From Salinivirga cyanobacteriivorans (GTDB lineage: Bacteria; Bacteroidota; Bacteroidia; Bacteroidales; Salinivirgaceae): a stretch of DNA of 64,000 nt. A model generated the notes under the pieces. The model did no database searches and was not told the origin of the DNA. It was given only the letters and a program-made list of their open reading frames with translations. The stretch is taken from assembly GCF_001443605.1 (NCBI RefSeq), contig NZ_CP013118.1:1209075-1273074 (forward strand), written 5' to 3'. The position numbers and the translations under genes are program-made. Shown here piece by piece: positions 17,675 to 27,181 of the stretch (its first letter is position 1; every line of letters starts with the position of its first letter).

Positions 17675-18625
17675 TTATTGGGGATTGGCACCAGCAATAC
17701 GCTGCACAACGTCCTTTACAGAAACTACTGTATTAACTCTGGCAATTGAAGGACCTGCGCAAAACACCTTTTGATAGTCAGGACCCACCACGTAATGCTG
17801 ATAGCGATTTAAACCTGCACCGACAAGCGCCTTGCGTAATACGCGTCGGGTACGTTTACGCTTTTTCAGTTTACGCTCAAGCCACGATCGTTCATCGCCT
17901 ATTGACTTAATGTAGTTGGTTTTTATAACCGTCATCGGGACACCTGAAATTCGCTTTGTAAGAATAATATCTGATGCACCGCCCTCAATAATAGCCTGTT
18001 TATACTCATCACTTACATTGCTTTCATGCGTAGCGATAAAGACCGATCCAACAGAAACCCCGGCTGCACCCATATCCATCACCTTTTTCATATCTTCACC
18101 GGACGAAACTCCGCCTGCAGAAATTACAGGAATATCAAACCTGGCCTTTAAATCTGAAATAAGCTCTTCGGCGGTATAAACTCCTGCATGTCCCCCGGCA
18201 TCTTTATTCACAGCAATGAGTGCATCGGCACCTCTCTCCACAGCTTTTGCAGCATGACGTTCGTGTATAACATCACAAAAAACCTTCACACCCAGCGGTT
18301 TTACTTTGTTTATCACTTCTTCAGGATCCCCAAGGGAGGTGATAATAAAATCAACTTGCTCCTCAGCACAAACCTGCAGATTTTCATGAAATAATTCATT
18401 ACCGAAATCCAATGTCAGATTCACCCCAAAAGGCGTTCTGTTTTTCGATTTCAAATTACGTATACCATTCCTCAAAGCTTCTGAACTTCGATAATTATGA
18501 GCAACCAAAGCCCCGGTAGCTCCTGCATCAATAGCTGCAGCAACCATATTCTCATTGGTTACCATAAACATGGGCGAGAGCAATAAGGGATATTTAATAT
18601 TTAGTAATTTATCCAAAGTCTTCAT
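17675..18625 (-). CDS. Nitronate monooxygenase-like FMN enzyme
   Basis: TIM-barrel flavoprotein of the NMO/2-nitropropane dioxygenase family, which oxidises nitronates; some relatives act elsewhere (enoyl reductase FabK-like), so the substrate is uncertain. The 316-aa sequence contains the start YPLLLSPMFMVTNENMV, the FMN-phosphate segments NKDAGGHAG (with family His) and PVISAGGVSSGEDM, and GAAGVSVGSVFIATHES. It is a single gene, convergent with mscS. Confidence 0.85.
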   Translation of the reverse strand: MKTLDKLLNIKYPLLLSPMFMVTNENMVAAAIDAGATGALVAHNYRSSEALRNGIRNLKSKNRTPFGVNLTLDFGNELFHENLQVCAEEQVDFIITSLGDPEEVINKVKPLGVKVFCDVIHERHAAKAVERGADALIAVNKDAGGHAGVYTAEELISDLKARFDIPVISAGGVSSGEDMKKVMDMGAAGVSVGSVFIATHESNVSDEYKQAIIEGGASDIILTKRISGVPMTVIKTNYIKSIGDERSWLERKLKKRKRTRRVLRKALVGAGLNRYQHYVVGPDYQKVFCAGPSIARVNTVVSVKDVVQRIAGANPQ

Positions 18626-18851
18626 AAGCCAACATCAATATCTACAGATTTGCAAAAACACATATCAAATAACAAGCCAATGCTTTGTAAATGCATAAAA
18701 AGCAAATATGTTTTAAATAACACACAGGTTCTTATCTACTGTTAACAAGCTAAAAGCATTATTTCATCTAAAAAAATCCGGGTTACCTCAAATTACAGGT
18801 AACAGAATCATAACACTAACGTACAAGTTCCTAATTAGCACAAAGTTTTAC
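18626..18851. other. Intergenic region between divergent genes
   Basis: The 314-bp gap between the NMO start and the TPR gene holds only AT-rich sequence and the TPR operon promoter. No RNA gene or ORF was recognised. Confidence 0.4.
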
Positions 18852-18859
18852 TAACTTTG
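18852..18859 (+). promoter_or_regulatory. -7 box of the TPR/PorE-like operon
   Basis: TAACTTTG is an exact TAnnTTTG; the -33 element is weak (TTCC at about 18828). The 5' leader would be about 75 nt to the ATG at 18940. Confidence 0.5.
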
Positions 18860-18939
18860 CAATGAGTTATAAAAATACTATTTTTGATCAATAGAGACGG
18901 ACAGTTATTAGCAATCAACACATTTCAAAAATAATTAAA

Positions 18940-20010
18940 ATGAAAAAAAGCATAGTGCTATGGATTATGCTCTTGTTCCCGCTACTTTCTATAGGGCAGG
19001 TTAAGGAGCCGCAGCTATTTGATGACCCTACACTGGTGGCTGCTAAAAACCAGGAAGCAGAATTAGCCTACAACAAGGGAATACGCCATTTTAACGGCGG
19101 TAAATTTGAACAGGCAGTAGCCAGCTTTAAGCAGGCACTGAAACATGATGATAAATTTGCCAAAGCATATTTAAATCTGGGGAGCACACAAATCAGATTG
19201 GAACAATACAACGAAGCCATTGAAAACCTCTCCATGGCCGTAAAAATAGACAGCAATCTGGCATATGCTTATTACAACCGGGGAAGGGCTTATGATTTAA
19301 TGGAAGATTTGCAAAATGCACATGCCGATTACTCAAAAGCCATAGAACTTAAACTAAAAAACGCCAACCTGTATTATTACCGTGGGGTAATTGATTTCAG
19401 GAATAATGAATATGACGGCGCCATAAGCGATTTCACAATTGCCATTAATCTAAATCCTGATTTTACTTATGCCTATCATGATCGTGGTAGTGCAAGGAGA
19501 AAGGTTGAAAATTATAAAGGTGCAATTGAAGACTACAACAAAGCCATACAGCTTGACCCGCAAATGTCAATGGCCTACAACAACCTGGGCTCAGTAAAAC
19601 GGGCCAAAGGCGATTACAAAGAAGCTATTGAAGAGTACAGCCTTGCCATTAAGATGGATTCTACCATGCACCTGGCTTTCAATAACCGGGGTTTTGCACG
19701 CTATCAGGACAAAGACTTCGAAGGTGCTGTAAAAGATTACAAAAAAGCAATTGAGATTAAGCCCGATTATTTGTATGCCTACAATAACCTTGGCACGGCA
19801 TTAATCAAACTGCACAAATATGAAGAAGCCATCGAAAACCTTACAAAAGCAATTGAAATGGATCCTGATTACGGCATAGCATATATGAACCGTGGAAACG
19901 CCAAAGAAATGCTCAAAAATTTCGATGGAGCTTGTGCCGATTGGAGCAAAGCAGTTGAGCTGGGAGTTGAGAGAGCAAATGACTTTTTGATTTATTGCAA
20001 CGAAAAATAA
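18940..20010 (+). CDS. Secreted TPR-repeat protein
   Basis: The 356-aa protein has an N-terminal signal peptide (MKKSIVLWIMLLFPLLSIGQ) and then about eight to nine consecutive tetratricopeptide repeats with the A..N.G/R....Y..A pattern covering nearly its whole length. It is expected to be a periplasmic or outer-membrane-associated scaffold. It is first in a four-gene operon and its end lies 12 bp from the next start, so it probably works with the PorE-like and barrel proteins downstream. No enzyme motif is present. Confidence 0.88.
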   Translation: MKKSIVLWIMLLFPLLSIGQVKEPQLFDDPTLVAAKNQEAELAYNKGIRHFNGGKFEQAVASFKQALKHDDKFAKAYLNLGSTQIRLEQYNEAIENLSMAVKIDSNLAYAYYNRGRAYDLMEDLQNAHADYSKAIELKLKNANLYYYRGVIDFRNNEYDGAISDFTIAINLNPDFTYAYHDRGSARRKVENYKGAIEDYNKAIQLDPQMSMAYNNLGSVKRAKGDYKEAIEEYSLAIKMDSTMHLAFNNRGFARYQDKDFEGAVKDYKKAIEIKPDYLYAYNNLGTALIKLHKYEEAIENLTKAIEMDPDYGIAYMNRGNAKEMLKNFDGACADWSKAVELGVERANDFLIYCNEK

Positions 20011-20021
20011 AACCTGAAAAC

Positions 20022-22097
20022 ATGACCATCATGCGATATATATTTCTCATACTTATCTTTGCTTTTATCAGCAATACGGGATTTAGTCAGCGTGTTAAAG
20101 TAAAACTCGACAACGACAAATTCACTGAATTCAAGGAGCGCTGGAACACCAAAAAACAAGTAAGAAAAGGCAAGAGGGCTTTTAAAGATGGCACTTTTGC
20201 ATCGTACAGGCAGGCAGCTGTGCACTTTCAAAACGCCTACGATAAAATCAGCGATAATGCGGCATTGACTTATATGCTCGGCATGTCATATTTAAAATCG
20301 GTACCTGCCGACAAAGCCTTAAATTACCTTGAAAAAGCTTACAACCAAAACAAAACAACACATCCCGACCTGATTTTTTATTACGCCAGGGCCTTACACC
20401 TCAATTACAAATTTGAGGAGGCCATCTCAAAATACAATGAATACAAAAATACCCTTACAGCAGAACAACTGGGGTACAAAGATAAAATGCTCAAAAAACG
20501 TATTAGCGAATGCAGGTACGGAATAGACTACATGGCTGACACAGCCAGGGTTTTTACGACACCCATTGCCGCTATTAACTCAAAATACGACGATTTCGCT
20601 CCGGTGATTCCACCCGATGGCACAAAAATGTATTTTTCATCGAAGCGTCCATACGACAAGCATGACGACATTTACGAAAACACAGGCCAATATACCGAAA
20701 ACATATTCTGGGCCGGCAAACGCGAGCGCGACTGGCTTTTTAAAGGCAGTTTATCGAAAAAAATAAACGAAAAACACAACAACGCTGTAATAGGACTCTC
20801 TCCTAACGGCATGCAACTCTTATTGTTTGACGGACAAAAAAACAATGGCGATTTATACAAAGCTGAATACAAAAAAAGCAAATGGCGGTCGCCTAAAGAT
20901 AAAGAATTTAGCAAAGTTAACTCAAGCGCCCGCGAAAGCTCAGTAACAATAGCCTATGACAACCGCACAATGTATTTTACCAGCGACCGCGATGATGATC
21001 AGAAAATTGGCGGGCAGGATATTTACAGGTCAATGCGCAGAAAAAGTAATAAAAAATGGGGTAAACCGGTAAATGTAGGTGGCACACTAAATTCTATATA
21101 TGATGAAGAGGGGGTCTTCCTGCATCCGAGCGGGCAAACCATTTATTTTAGTTCCAAGGGACACACCAGCATGGGCGGATACGACCTATTCAAATCCGAA
21201 AAACAATCGGATGGCACATGGAGTTCGCCAGAGAACCTCGGATACCCGATTAATACACCTGGCGACGATTTATTTTTTGGCGTAACAGCCAACGGCCGTT
21301 ATGGTTATTACAGCTCAAGAGGCCGCGATGGTGATGATTTTGACATATACGAAATCATATTCCTCGGGCCAGAAAAGCCACTCATCCAGAGCTCGGAAGA
21401 TATGCTCATCGCCAGCATGGCCAAACCCATTACAGAGACTGTAATTGAAAAAACCGTAGATATCAAAACCATAAGGCTTACCATTGTAAAAGGGAAAATT
21501 TACGATGCCATTACCAACGAACCGATTCAGGCAGAAATTGAAATTACCGATAATGAGGCCGATTCTGTAATTATGACAAGTGAATCAGGTGAAGGTGGCG
21601 AGTATTTGGTTTCGTTACCATCTGGTAAAAACTATGCCATGACCATTAAAGCTAAAGATTACCTGTTTCATTCAGAGAACTTTAATATACCACCTGCCAC
21701 CAACTACCAGGAAATTGTGAAGGATATTGAAATGAATAAACTGGCAGCAGGAACAAAAGTAATTCTGAACAACATTTTCTTCGAATTTGGGAAAGCAGTA
21801 TTACGCACAACTTCCTATCCGGAGCTAAACAGAGTAGTAAAACTTCTGGAAGCCTACCCAAAACTTAAAATCGAAATCTCCGGCCATACGGACAACAAAG
21901 GTTCGCTGGCTGTAAACAAAAGAATTTCAGAGAAACGCGCAAAAGCAGTTGTCGACTACCTTGTAACACAAGGGGTTGAACAAAACAGACTAACTTATAA
22001 AGGTTATGCCTATCTGCAGCCCGTTGCAAGCAACGATACAGAGGAAGGCAGACAAAGAAACCGTCGCGTTGAGTTTAAAATTATAAGTCATAAATAA
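20022..22097 (+). CDS. PorE-like TPR / beta-propeller / OmpA protein
   Basis: About 690 aa. A signal peptide (FLILIFAFISNTGFSQ) is followed by TPR-like helices (about 45-165), a PD40/WD40-type beta-propeller with repeated YFSS/YFTSDR blades (about 195-460), a carboxypeptidase-regulatory-like beta fold (about 495-580), and an OmpA-like peptidoglycan-binding domain with GHTDNKG and NRRVEFKI. This order is that of PorE, which ties the type IX secretion machinery to peptidoglycan. Relatives outside T9SS exist, so a T9SS role is inference. The first ATG at 20022 (or 20031) is preferred; an upstream non-ATG start would overlap the TPR gene. Confidence 0.88.
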   Translation: MTIMRYIFLILIFAFISNTGFSQRVKVKLDNDKFTEFKERWNTKKQVRKGKRAFKDGTFASYRQAAVHFQNAYDKISDNAALTYMLGMSYLKSVPADKALNYLEKAYNQNKTTHPDLIFYYARALHLNYKFEEAISKYNEYKNTLTAEQLGYKDKMLKKRISECRYGIDYMADTARVFTTPIAAINSKYDDFAPVIPPDGTKMYFSSKRPYDKHDDIYENTGQYTENIFWAGKRERDWLFKGSLSKKINEKHNNAVIGLSPNGMQLLLFDGQKNNGDLYKAEYKKSKWRSPKDKEFSKVNSSARESSVTIAYDNRTMYFTSDRDDDQKIGGQDIYRSMRRKSNKKWGKPVNVGGTLNSIYDEEGVFLHPSGQTIYFSSKGHTSMGGYDLFKSEKQSDGTWSSPENLGYPINTPGDDLFFGVTANGRYGYYSSRGRDGDDFDIYEIIFLGPEKPLIQSSEDMLIASMAKPITETVIEKTVDIKTIRLTIVKGKIYDAITNEPIQAEIEITDNEADSVIMTSESGEGGEYLVSLPSGKNYAMTIKAKDYLFHSENFNIPPATNYQEIVKDIEMNKLAAGTKVILNNIFFEFGKAVLRTTSYPELNRVVKLLEAYPKLKIEISGHTDNKGSLAVNKRISEKRAKAVVDYLVTQGVEQNRLTYKGYAYLQPVASNDTEEGRQRNRRVEFKIISHK

Positions 22098-22117
22098 CAA
22101 TCCAAAATACCGGGAAC

Positions 22118-23824
22118 ATGCTTGGAAAAAAAATTAAATATCTAATTCAAATACTGGCAGCAACATTTTTGATGCTGTGGGTTACGAGTAGTTGTGTTGA
22201 TGACAACTTCGATCTTGATAAGCTTAGTACACACCTGGAAAATGAGTCGCAATGGAACTTCCCAGTTGTATCTACCACATTTGCGATGGAAGATATCCTT
22301 AACCTGGTAGATAGCACCGGACTCATTTATACCGATGATGAAGGTCTAGTATACCTGGTTTATTCCGATACGGCCTACACCGCAATTGCCGAAGAGGAAA
22401 TAGTTTTCCCCGATCAGAATTATGATACCATCTTTAATGAACAAGACTACCAGGATGCAGGCGGATTCAATAACGACACTGTAAAAATGGAGAAAGCTGA
22501 TGTAAATTATCTTTTTGTAGCTTCAGCCGAGAACCAACTGCTCGACAGCGTAAAAGTAAAATCATCGTTACTTGATATTGATGTAAATTCAAGCTTTGAA
22601 TTTGAAGGAGAGTTAACACTAACTTTCCCCACACTCAGAAAAAATGGTCAGCTATACCAAAAAGTAATTGATATAAACAATGCATCGGGGAACTTCAGTT
22701 ATTCTGAAACATTCGACGATCTCGACGGCTATATGTTGGATTTCACAGAATTTGCAATCCCAGACTCCAATGTATTCTTTATCACCTATGAGCTTGAGTA
22801 TTATGAAAGCACCGGAAGCGGCAATGTAAATGCAGACGACATTTGCGACATCGATGTAACATTCAGAGACATTGAGTACGATTATGTATGGGGCTATATT
22901 GGAAATCAATTGATCAACATCCCGGAAAACAATATTTACATTGATCTTTTCAACGAATTTGAATACGGAGAATTTCAACTGTATGACCCCAGACTAAAAA
23001 TTAATATTTTTAACTCTTTCGGTATCCCGGTTGGAGTATTTATGAATACATTACAACTAAAAGTTGATGGCACATGGGAAGATGTTACCGGTTCAGACAT
23101 ACCAACCGAAGCGAACCCCTGGCATATACCAATACCCGAATCCAACTACCCTGAAATTCCTGTAGCCGATACAACTGTTATGATTACGGGACAGGGATCA
23201 AATATTGATTCGCTAGTTTCCAGACTACCCAACAACCTTAGATTTGCCGAAACTGTAGAAATCAACCCCGATGAAACCGGTATGCGAAACAACTTTATGG
23301 CTGCTGAAAGCCGCGTTGAGGCAATAGTAGACTTTGAAATACCAATTTGGGGAAGAACCTCAGGCATTACCTATTCCGATACCATTGACATGGACCTGGG
23401 CGATATTGGAGATGAGAACGATTATCTGGATTATTTAAACCTGAAACTTACAATTGGAAATGGATTCCCGCACAATATCGGCGTAAAAGGTTACCTGATG
23501 GATTCCACATACAATATTGTAGATAGCATACCAAACAGCAACGACAACCCAAATGATACACTTATAATAGTAGAATCGGGCATTATCGGAGCTGACTCAC
23601 TCATCAATCAGGAAACAGGTAAAACTGTTGTAAGTTCCACCATTACATATGAAAATGAAAGTGTAGATGTGATAGACAATGTAAAATACATGCTACTAAA
23701 AGTAAAATTCATGACTACAGATGGAAATGCACCAGATGCGCCATATGTAAAGTTCTATGATTTTTACGAAATGGATTTCGATGTAAATGTGGACTTCAAA
23801 CTTGATGTAAACGAAAACTTGTAA
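22118..23824 (+). CDS. Lipoprotein of unknown function
   Basis: The 568-aa protein has a lipoprotein signal peptide (LMLWVTSSCVDD) and is acidic, rich in Asp, Asn and beta-strand pattern. I do not recognise a named domain; it looks like a beta-sandwich surface lipoprotein. It sits 20 bp after the PorE-like gene and 10 bp before the barrel-like gene, so it probably belongs to the same envelope complex or operon. Confidence 0.8.
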   Translation: MLGKKIKYLIQILAATFLMLWVTSSCVDDNFDLDKLSTHLENESQWNFPVVSTTFAMEDILNLVDSTGLIYTDDEGLVYLVYSDTAYTAIAEEEIVFPDQNYDTIFNEQDYQDAGGFNNDTVKMEKADVNYLFVASAENQLLDSVKVKSSLLDIDVNSSFEFEGELTLTFPTLRKNGQLYQKVIDINNASGNFSYSETFDDLDGYMLDFTEFAIPDSNVFFITYELEYYESTGSGNVNADDICDIDVTFRDIEYDYVWGYIGNQLINIPENNIYIDLFNEFEYGEFQLYDPRLKINIFNSFGIPVGVFMNTLQLKVDGTWEDVTGSDIPTEANPWHIPIPESNYPEIPVADTTVMITGQGSNIDSLVSRLPNNLRFAETVEINPDETGMRNNFMAAESRVEAIVDFEIPIWGRTSGITYSDTIDMDLGDIGDENDYLDYLNLKLTIGNGFPHNIGVKGYLMDSTYNIVDSIPNSNDNPNDTLIIVESGIIGADSLINQETGKTVVSSTITYENESVDVIDNVKYMLLKVKFMTTDGNAPDAPYVKFYDFYEMDFDVNVDFKLDVNENL

Positions 23825-23834
23825 ATAATAGGCC

Positions 23835-25307
23835 ATGCTGAAAAAATATATATATCAAATTTTTATTGTAATAGCAGCTGTATTACTTAGCAGCAATGCC
23901 TGGGCACAGGAAAGCATATCGATGTATAATATGAGAACCCTGCCGCAAACAAGCAGATTGAACCCGGCATTTCAAACAGATTATAACGGACACATGGGAG
24001 GCCTTATTTCTCCCTTTTCAGGTCAGCTCCTACCCGACCTCGATATTAATTTCCACAGCAGCTCATTTGCGTACAACGATTTTATTTATGGCGGGGACGG
24101 GATTTATTCAGATTCCCTGATATGGGCATTTAACTCACATGATGATGCGCTGAAGTTTGTGGATAAACTTGACAAGGTGAACCACCTCACTTTTGGAATA
24201 AACAACAACATTCTGAATTTTGGTTTCAGAACAAAAAAACTCTATTGGTCATTCAATGCCACAACACGGACAAATGTGGATTTGAGTTTTCCCGGAGGTT
24301 TAGTCGAATTAATGGTAAAAGGAAATGCGCATCCTGACATTTCGCCCAACATGGACCTTTCCGGGTTTGGTGTGGATTTTATGAGTTATCTGGAAGTAGG
24401 TCTTGGTACTTCAATGGAAATAATGCCCGAGCTTAAAGTAGGTATAAAAGCGAAGGCCCTTGCCGGACTTGCCAATGTTGAAACAGTAAAAACCGATCTC
24501 TACCTGGATTCATATAATGACTCATTAATATTGCAAAGCGATATACAAATGCGCGCCTCCCAACCTGCATTTATTCTTGAAGACCTTTATTACGATTTTC
24601 AGGGCGATTCGCTTGTTTCTGAAACCACAGAACTTGAAACAAACGAAATCATTAATAATTTAGGTTATGATTTCAGCAACCCGGGATTTGCCATTGACCT
24701 GGGAGCCGAATATGAAATTATGCCCGAATTAAAAGCGTTTGCCAGTGTCACCGATATTGGATTCATACAATGGAACACCAATGTAGCAGAAGTTAGCGGA
24801 GGTGGAAAATTCTTTTTTGAGGGTATCGATGGAGTTAATTACATTGATGACAATGATACTACAACCACTGAACCTGAAATTGGTGAAACATATGAGGACA
24901 GCCTGCTCAGGGTGCTTGACATTAAAAAAACCGGAGTAAGCAGCTACAAAACCTGGCTGCCAACCAGAGTATACGTGGGAGGAACTTATAATATTACAGA
25001 TGCGATTGGATTCGGCGGACTTTACCGGGGTGTGATTCATGATGGCGAGCTTAATTCAGCCGTTTCAATATCTGCTAATGCCAACACCAATCACATATCG
25101 GCAACTATAACATACACCGTTATGGAAGACAATTTCGACAATATCGGAATTGGTTTTGCCGGGCGTTTTGGACCGTTGCAAATGTACATCATGAGTGACC
25201 ATGTGCTGGAAGAGGTATTCCCGCAAACTGCCCGCGATGTTAACATAAGAATGGGTGTAAACTGGATATTTGGTTACAAAAAAGACAAGGCTGCATTGAT
25301 TGAATAA
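23835..25307 (+). CDS. Outer-membrane beta-barrel-like protein (DUF5723-type)
   Basis: The 490-aa protein has a signal peptide (LLSSNAWAQ), then MYNMRTLPQTSRLNPAF, a start often seen in Bacteroidota outer-membrane proteins of the DUF5723 type. Alternating hydrophobic strands run to a C-terminal VNIRMGVNWIFGYK strand. Last gene of the operon with the TPR, PorE-like and lipoprotein genes, ending before a strong terminator. Function unknown. Confidence 0.8.
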   Translation: MLKKYIYQIFIVIAAVLLSSNAWAQESISMYNMRTLPQTSRLNPAFQTDYNGHMGGLISPFSGQLLPDLDINFHSSSFAYNDFIYGGDGIYSDSLIWAFNSHDDALKFVDKLDKVNHLTFGINNNILNFGFRTKKLYWSFNATTRTNVDLSFPGGLVELMVKGNAHPDISPNMDLSGFGVDFMSYLEVGLGTSMEIMPELKVGIKAKALAGLANVETVKTDLYLDSYNDSLILQSDIQMRASQPAFILEDLYYDFQGDSLVSETTELETNEIINNLGYDFSNPGFAIDLGAEYEIMPELKAFASVTDIGFIQWNTNVAEVSGGGKFFFEGIDGVNYIDDNDTTTTEPEIGETYEDSLLRVLDIKKTGVSSYKTWLPTRVYVGGTYNITDAIGFGGLYRGVIHDGELNSAVSISANANTNHISATITYTVMEDNFDNIGIGFAGRFGPLQMYIMSDHVLEEVFPQTARDVNIRMGVNWIFGYKKDKAALIE

Positions 25308-25481
25308 AACTGACACCTGTTCGCTATTGAGGCAACAGGCGTTCGCCAGCGAACAAATATTTAACAATGCACCTGAAGCTATTTCACTACACGTCAGGCA
25401 ATAAAAGAAAATGGCATCTTAATTGGACAATACAGGTTAGACAATTTTTCTCATAGCTCTCTCTGACCAATCAGCACAACG

Positions 25482-25509
25482 AAACCGGTCTCTCCGACCG
25501 GTTTTTTTT
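25482..25509 (+). terminator. Terminator of the PorE-like operon
   Basis: AAACCGGTC and GACCGGTTT form a 9-bp stem with loop TCTCC, followed by eight T. The remainder of 25308-25603 has no gene; a GTTCGC-CA-GCGAAC palindrome lies near 25345. Confidence 0.9.
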
Positions 25510-25611
25510 ATAAAAAGGCTCTAAAAATTTAATGGTTTTAAATGAGTCATTTCAATTATTCGAAACAGTCACATCTATGCATCATTAAAAAAGCCTCTAA
25601 ATAATCCCTGA

Positions 25612-27109
25612 GGTAGTGTCCAGATTAGTGTGTCTGGGTTGACCTATTATTAGTAATGCATTCTTTCAATACAAACTTATATTTTTTTCGTTGATTTATT
25701 TGTTCTAAATGCTTTTAAAATTTGACGAAGGATGTTGTCAATAGTGGCTTAGGTGTTGTGTAGTGGCATGTGGGGCCACTTGTCTTGCTCTTGACAACTT
25801 TCCTAGTCAAATTAATTTTGCATTTGAGATAATAAATCAAATCCAGGTTAATATTTGTTTGCTAATAGTTTTTCTTCATATCTAAAATTATAAATAGGAT
25901 ATGAGTAATGACCCTCTGTTTGTTCTTTTGCCACACTTGTTATCAGTGATAGAACTGCCTCTTCAGATGGTAATGCACCTCTTATTTTCAATGTTCTTCT
26001 GGCGCTTTTATTAAATCGCTCTATCCAGTTGGTCGTATAAAGCATACGACGTATTCTGACATCGTAATCTAAAAAGGTTAAATATGGGTAAATATCCAGG
26101 TTATCAAGATATTGCCCAAAAGACCTGTATTTCTTTCGCCATTTTTCTTTAAATTCTTTAAATTTTGACACAGCTATAGCTTTGTTATGGTGCGGATCAG
26201 CAGCACTGAGAACTTCTCTAAAGTCATTAGCAACCTCTTTTTTATCACTCATGCGGACATAACTTAATAGGTTACGTTGCAAGTGTAAAATGCATTTCTG
26301 ATGCGGGCAACTAAATTTTTTTGCTATGCTCTTATCAATACCGCTTAGAGCGTCTGATATTATAATACCAACAGTCTCTATTCCTCTTGCTTTGATTTGA
26401 TCAAATATTATTTCCCATGAATTAGCTGATTCTACGGGAAAATTAACGATAGATATGACTTCTCGCTTAAAATCTTCACGCAAGCCAAGAATGATATAAA
26501 AACATTCTGTTTCATATTTATTTCCTCTTTTTAATTTTACATGAAGGCCGTCAATATAAAGTGCAAGATAATGGGAGTCCAGTTCTCTGTTTCTCCATGC
26601 TTGCATTTGATCATAAAAACTGGTACTAATATCACTAATCTTACTTTTACTATAATGTCCGCCATAAATGGTATCCATGACTGAGGATATATCACGCGTG
26701 GTTAAACCTTTTGAATATAGCTTAAAGGAGACTTCTTTTAAGTAAGATTCTTGTTCTCGAAATATAGCTAATATTTTTGGAGTAAATTGACTTAAGCGAT
26801 CTCTAGGGACTTGCAGCTCAAGTTGGTGTCCATGACCTAAGGCACTTAGGGGTCTGTAACCATTTCCCTTGTTGCTTTTTGCTCCTGACAGAAAGGCTTC
26901 CCGTTCTGAATACATCATTGCATTTAAGACCATCTCCATTACATCATGAAGACCATTTTCTCGTGAAATAAACTTGCTTAATACTTCTTCTGTTTGTTTC
27001 TTTGTAAACATCATGGTTTCTGACTTTTATTGTTTTACTTTTTAATTCATTGCAAAACTAATAATAGTTGGGAACCATGTGTTTTAGACACACTTTTTTG
27101 GACGGTATG
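25612..27109 (-). mobile_element. IS256-family insertion sequence
   Basis: The 1498-bp element has imperfect 24-nt terminal inverted repeats (left 25612-25635; right 27086-27109, about 17 of 24 matching, sharing GTCCA and AGTGTGTCT). It is flanked by an 8-bp direct repeat ATCCCTGA at 25604-25611 and 27110-27117, the size expected of IS256 elements. It carries one full-length transposase. It sits between the PorE-like operon terminator and the end of the cyclase gene, disrupting no recognisable gene. Confidence 0.92.
25848..27014 (-). CDS. IS256-family (mutator-type) transposase
   Basis: A DDE transposase for cut-and-paste/copy-out transposition of the element. The 388-aa protein carries LALYIDGLHVKLKRGN (first Asp), IIISDALSGIDKSIAKKFSCPHQKCILHLQRN (in pieces; second Asp plus the CxxH mutator motif), and TNWIERFNKSARRTLKIRGALPSEEAV (catalytic Glu region, in pieces). 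Length is typical and no frameshift is seen. A non-coding stretch of about 230 bp separates its stop from the left inverted repeat. Confidence 0.96.
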   Translation of the reverse strand: MMFTKKQTEEVLSKFISRENGLHDVMEMVLNAMMYSEREAFLSGAKSNKGNGYRPLSALGHGHQLELQVPRDRLSQFTPKILAIFREQESYLKEVSFKLYSKGLTTRDISSVMDTIYGGHYSKSKISDISTSFYDQMQAWRNRELDSHYLALYIDGLHVKLKRGNKYETECFYIILGLREDFKREVISIVNFPVESANSWEIIFDQIKARGIETVGIIISDALSGIDKSIAKKFSCPHQKCILHLQRNLLSYVRMSDKKEVANDFREVLSAADPHHNKAIAVSKFKEFKEKWRKKYRSFGQYLDNLDIYPYLTFLDYDVRIRRMLYTTNWIERFNKSARRTLKIRGALPSEEAVLSLITSVAKEQTEGHYSYPIYNFRYEEKLLANKY

Positions 27110-27181
27110 ATCCCTGATTTTTATTGATGTGCCTGGTCAGGCTCATGTATAGTAAGAAAATCAGAATATTATCAAATGTAT

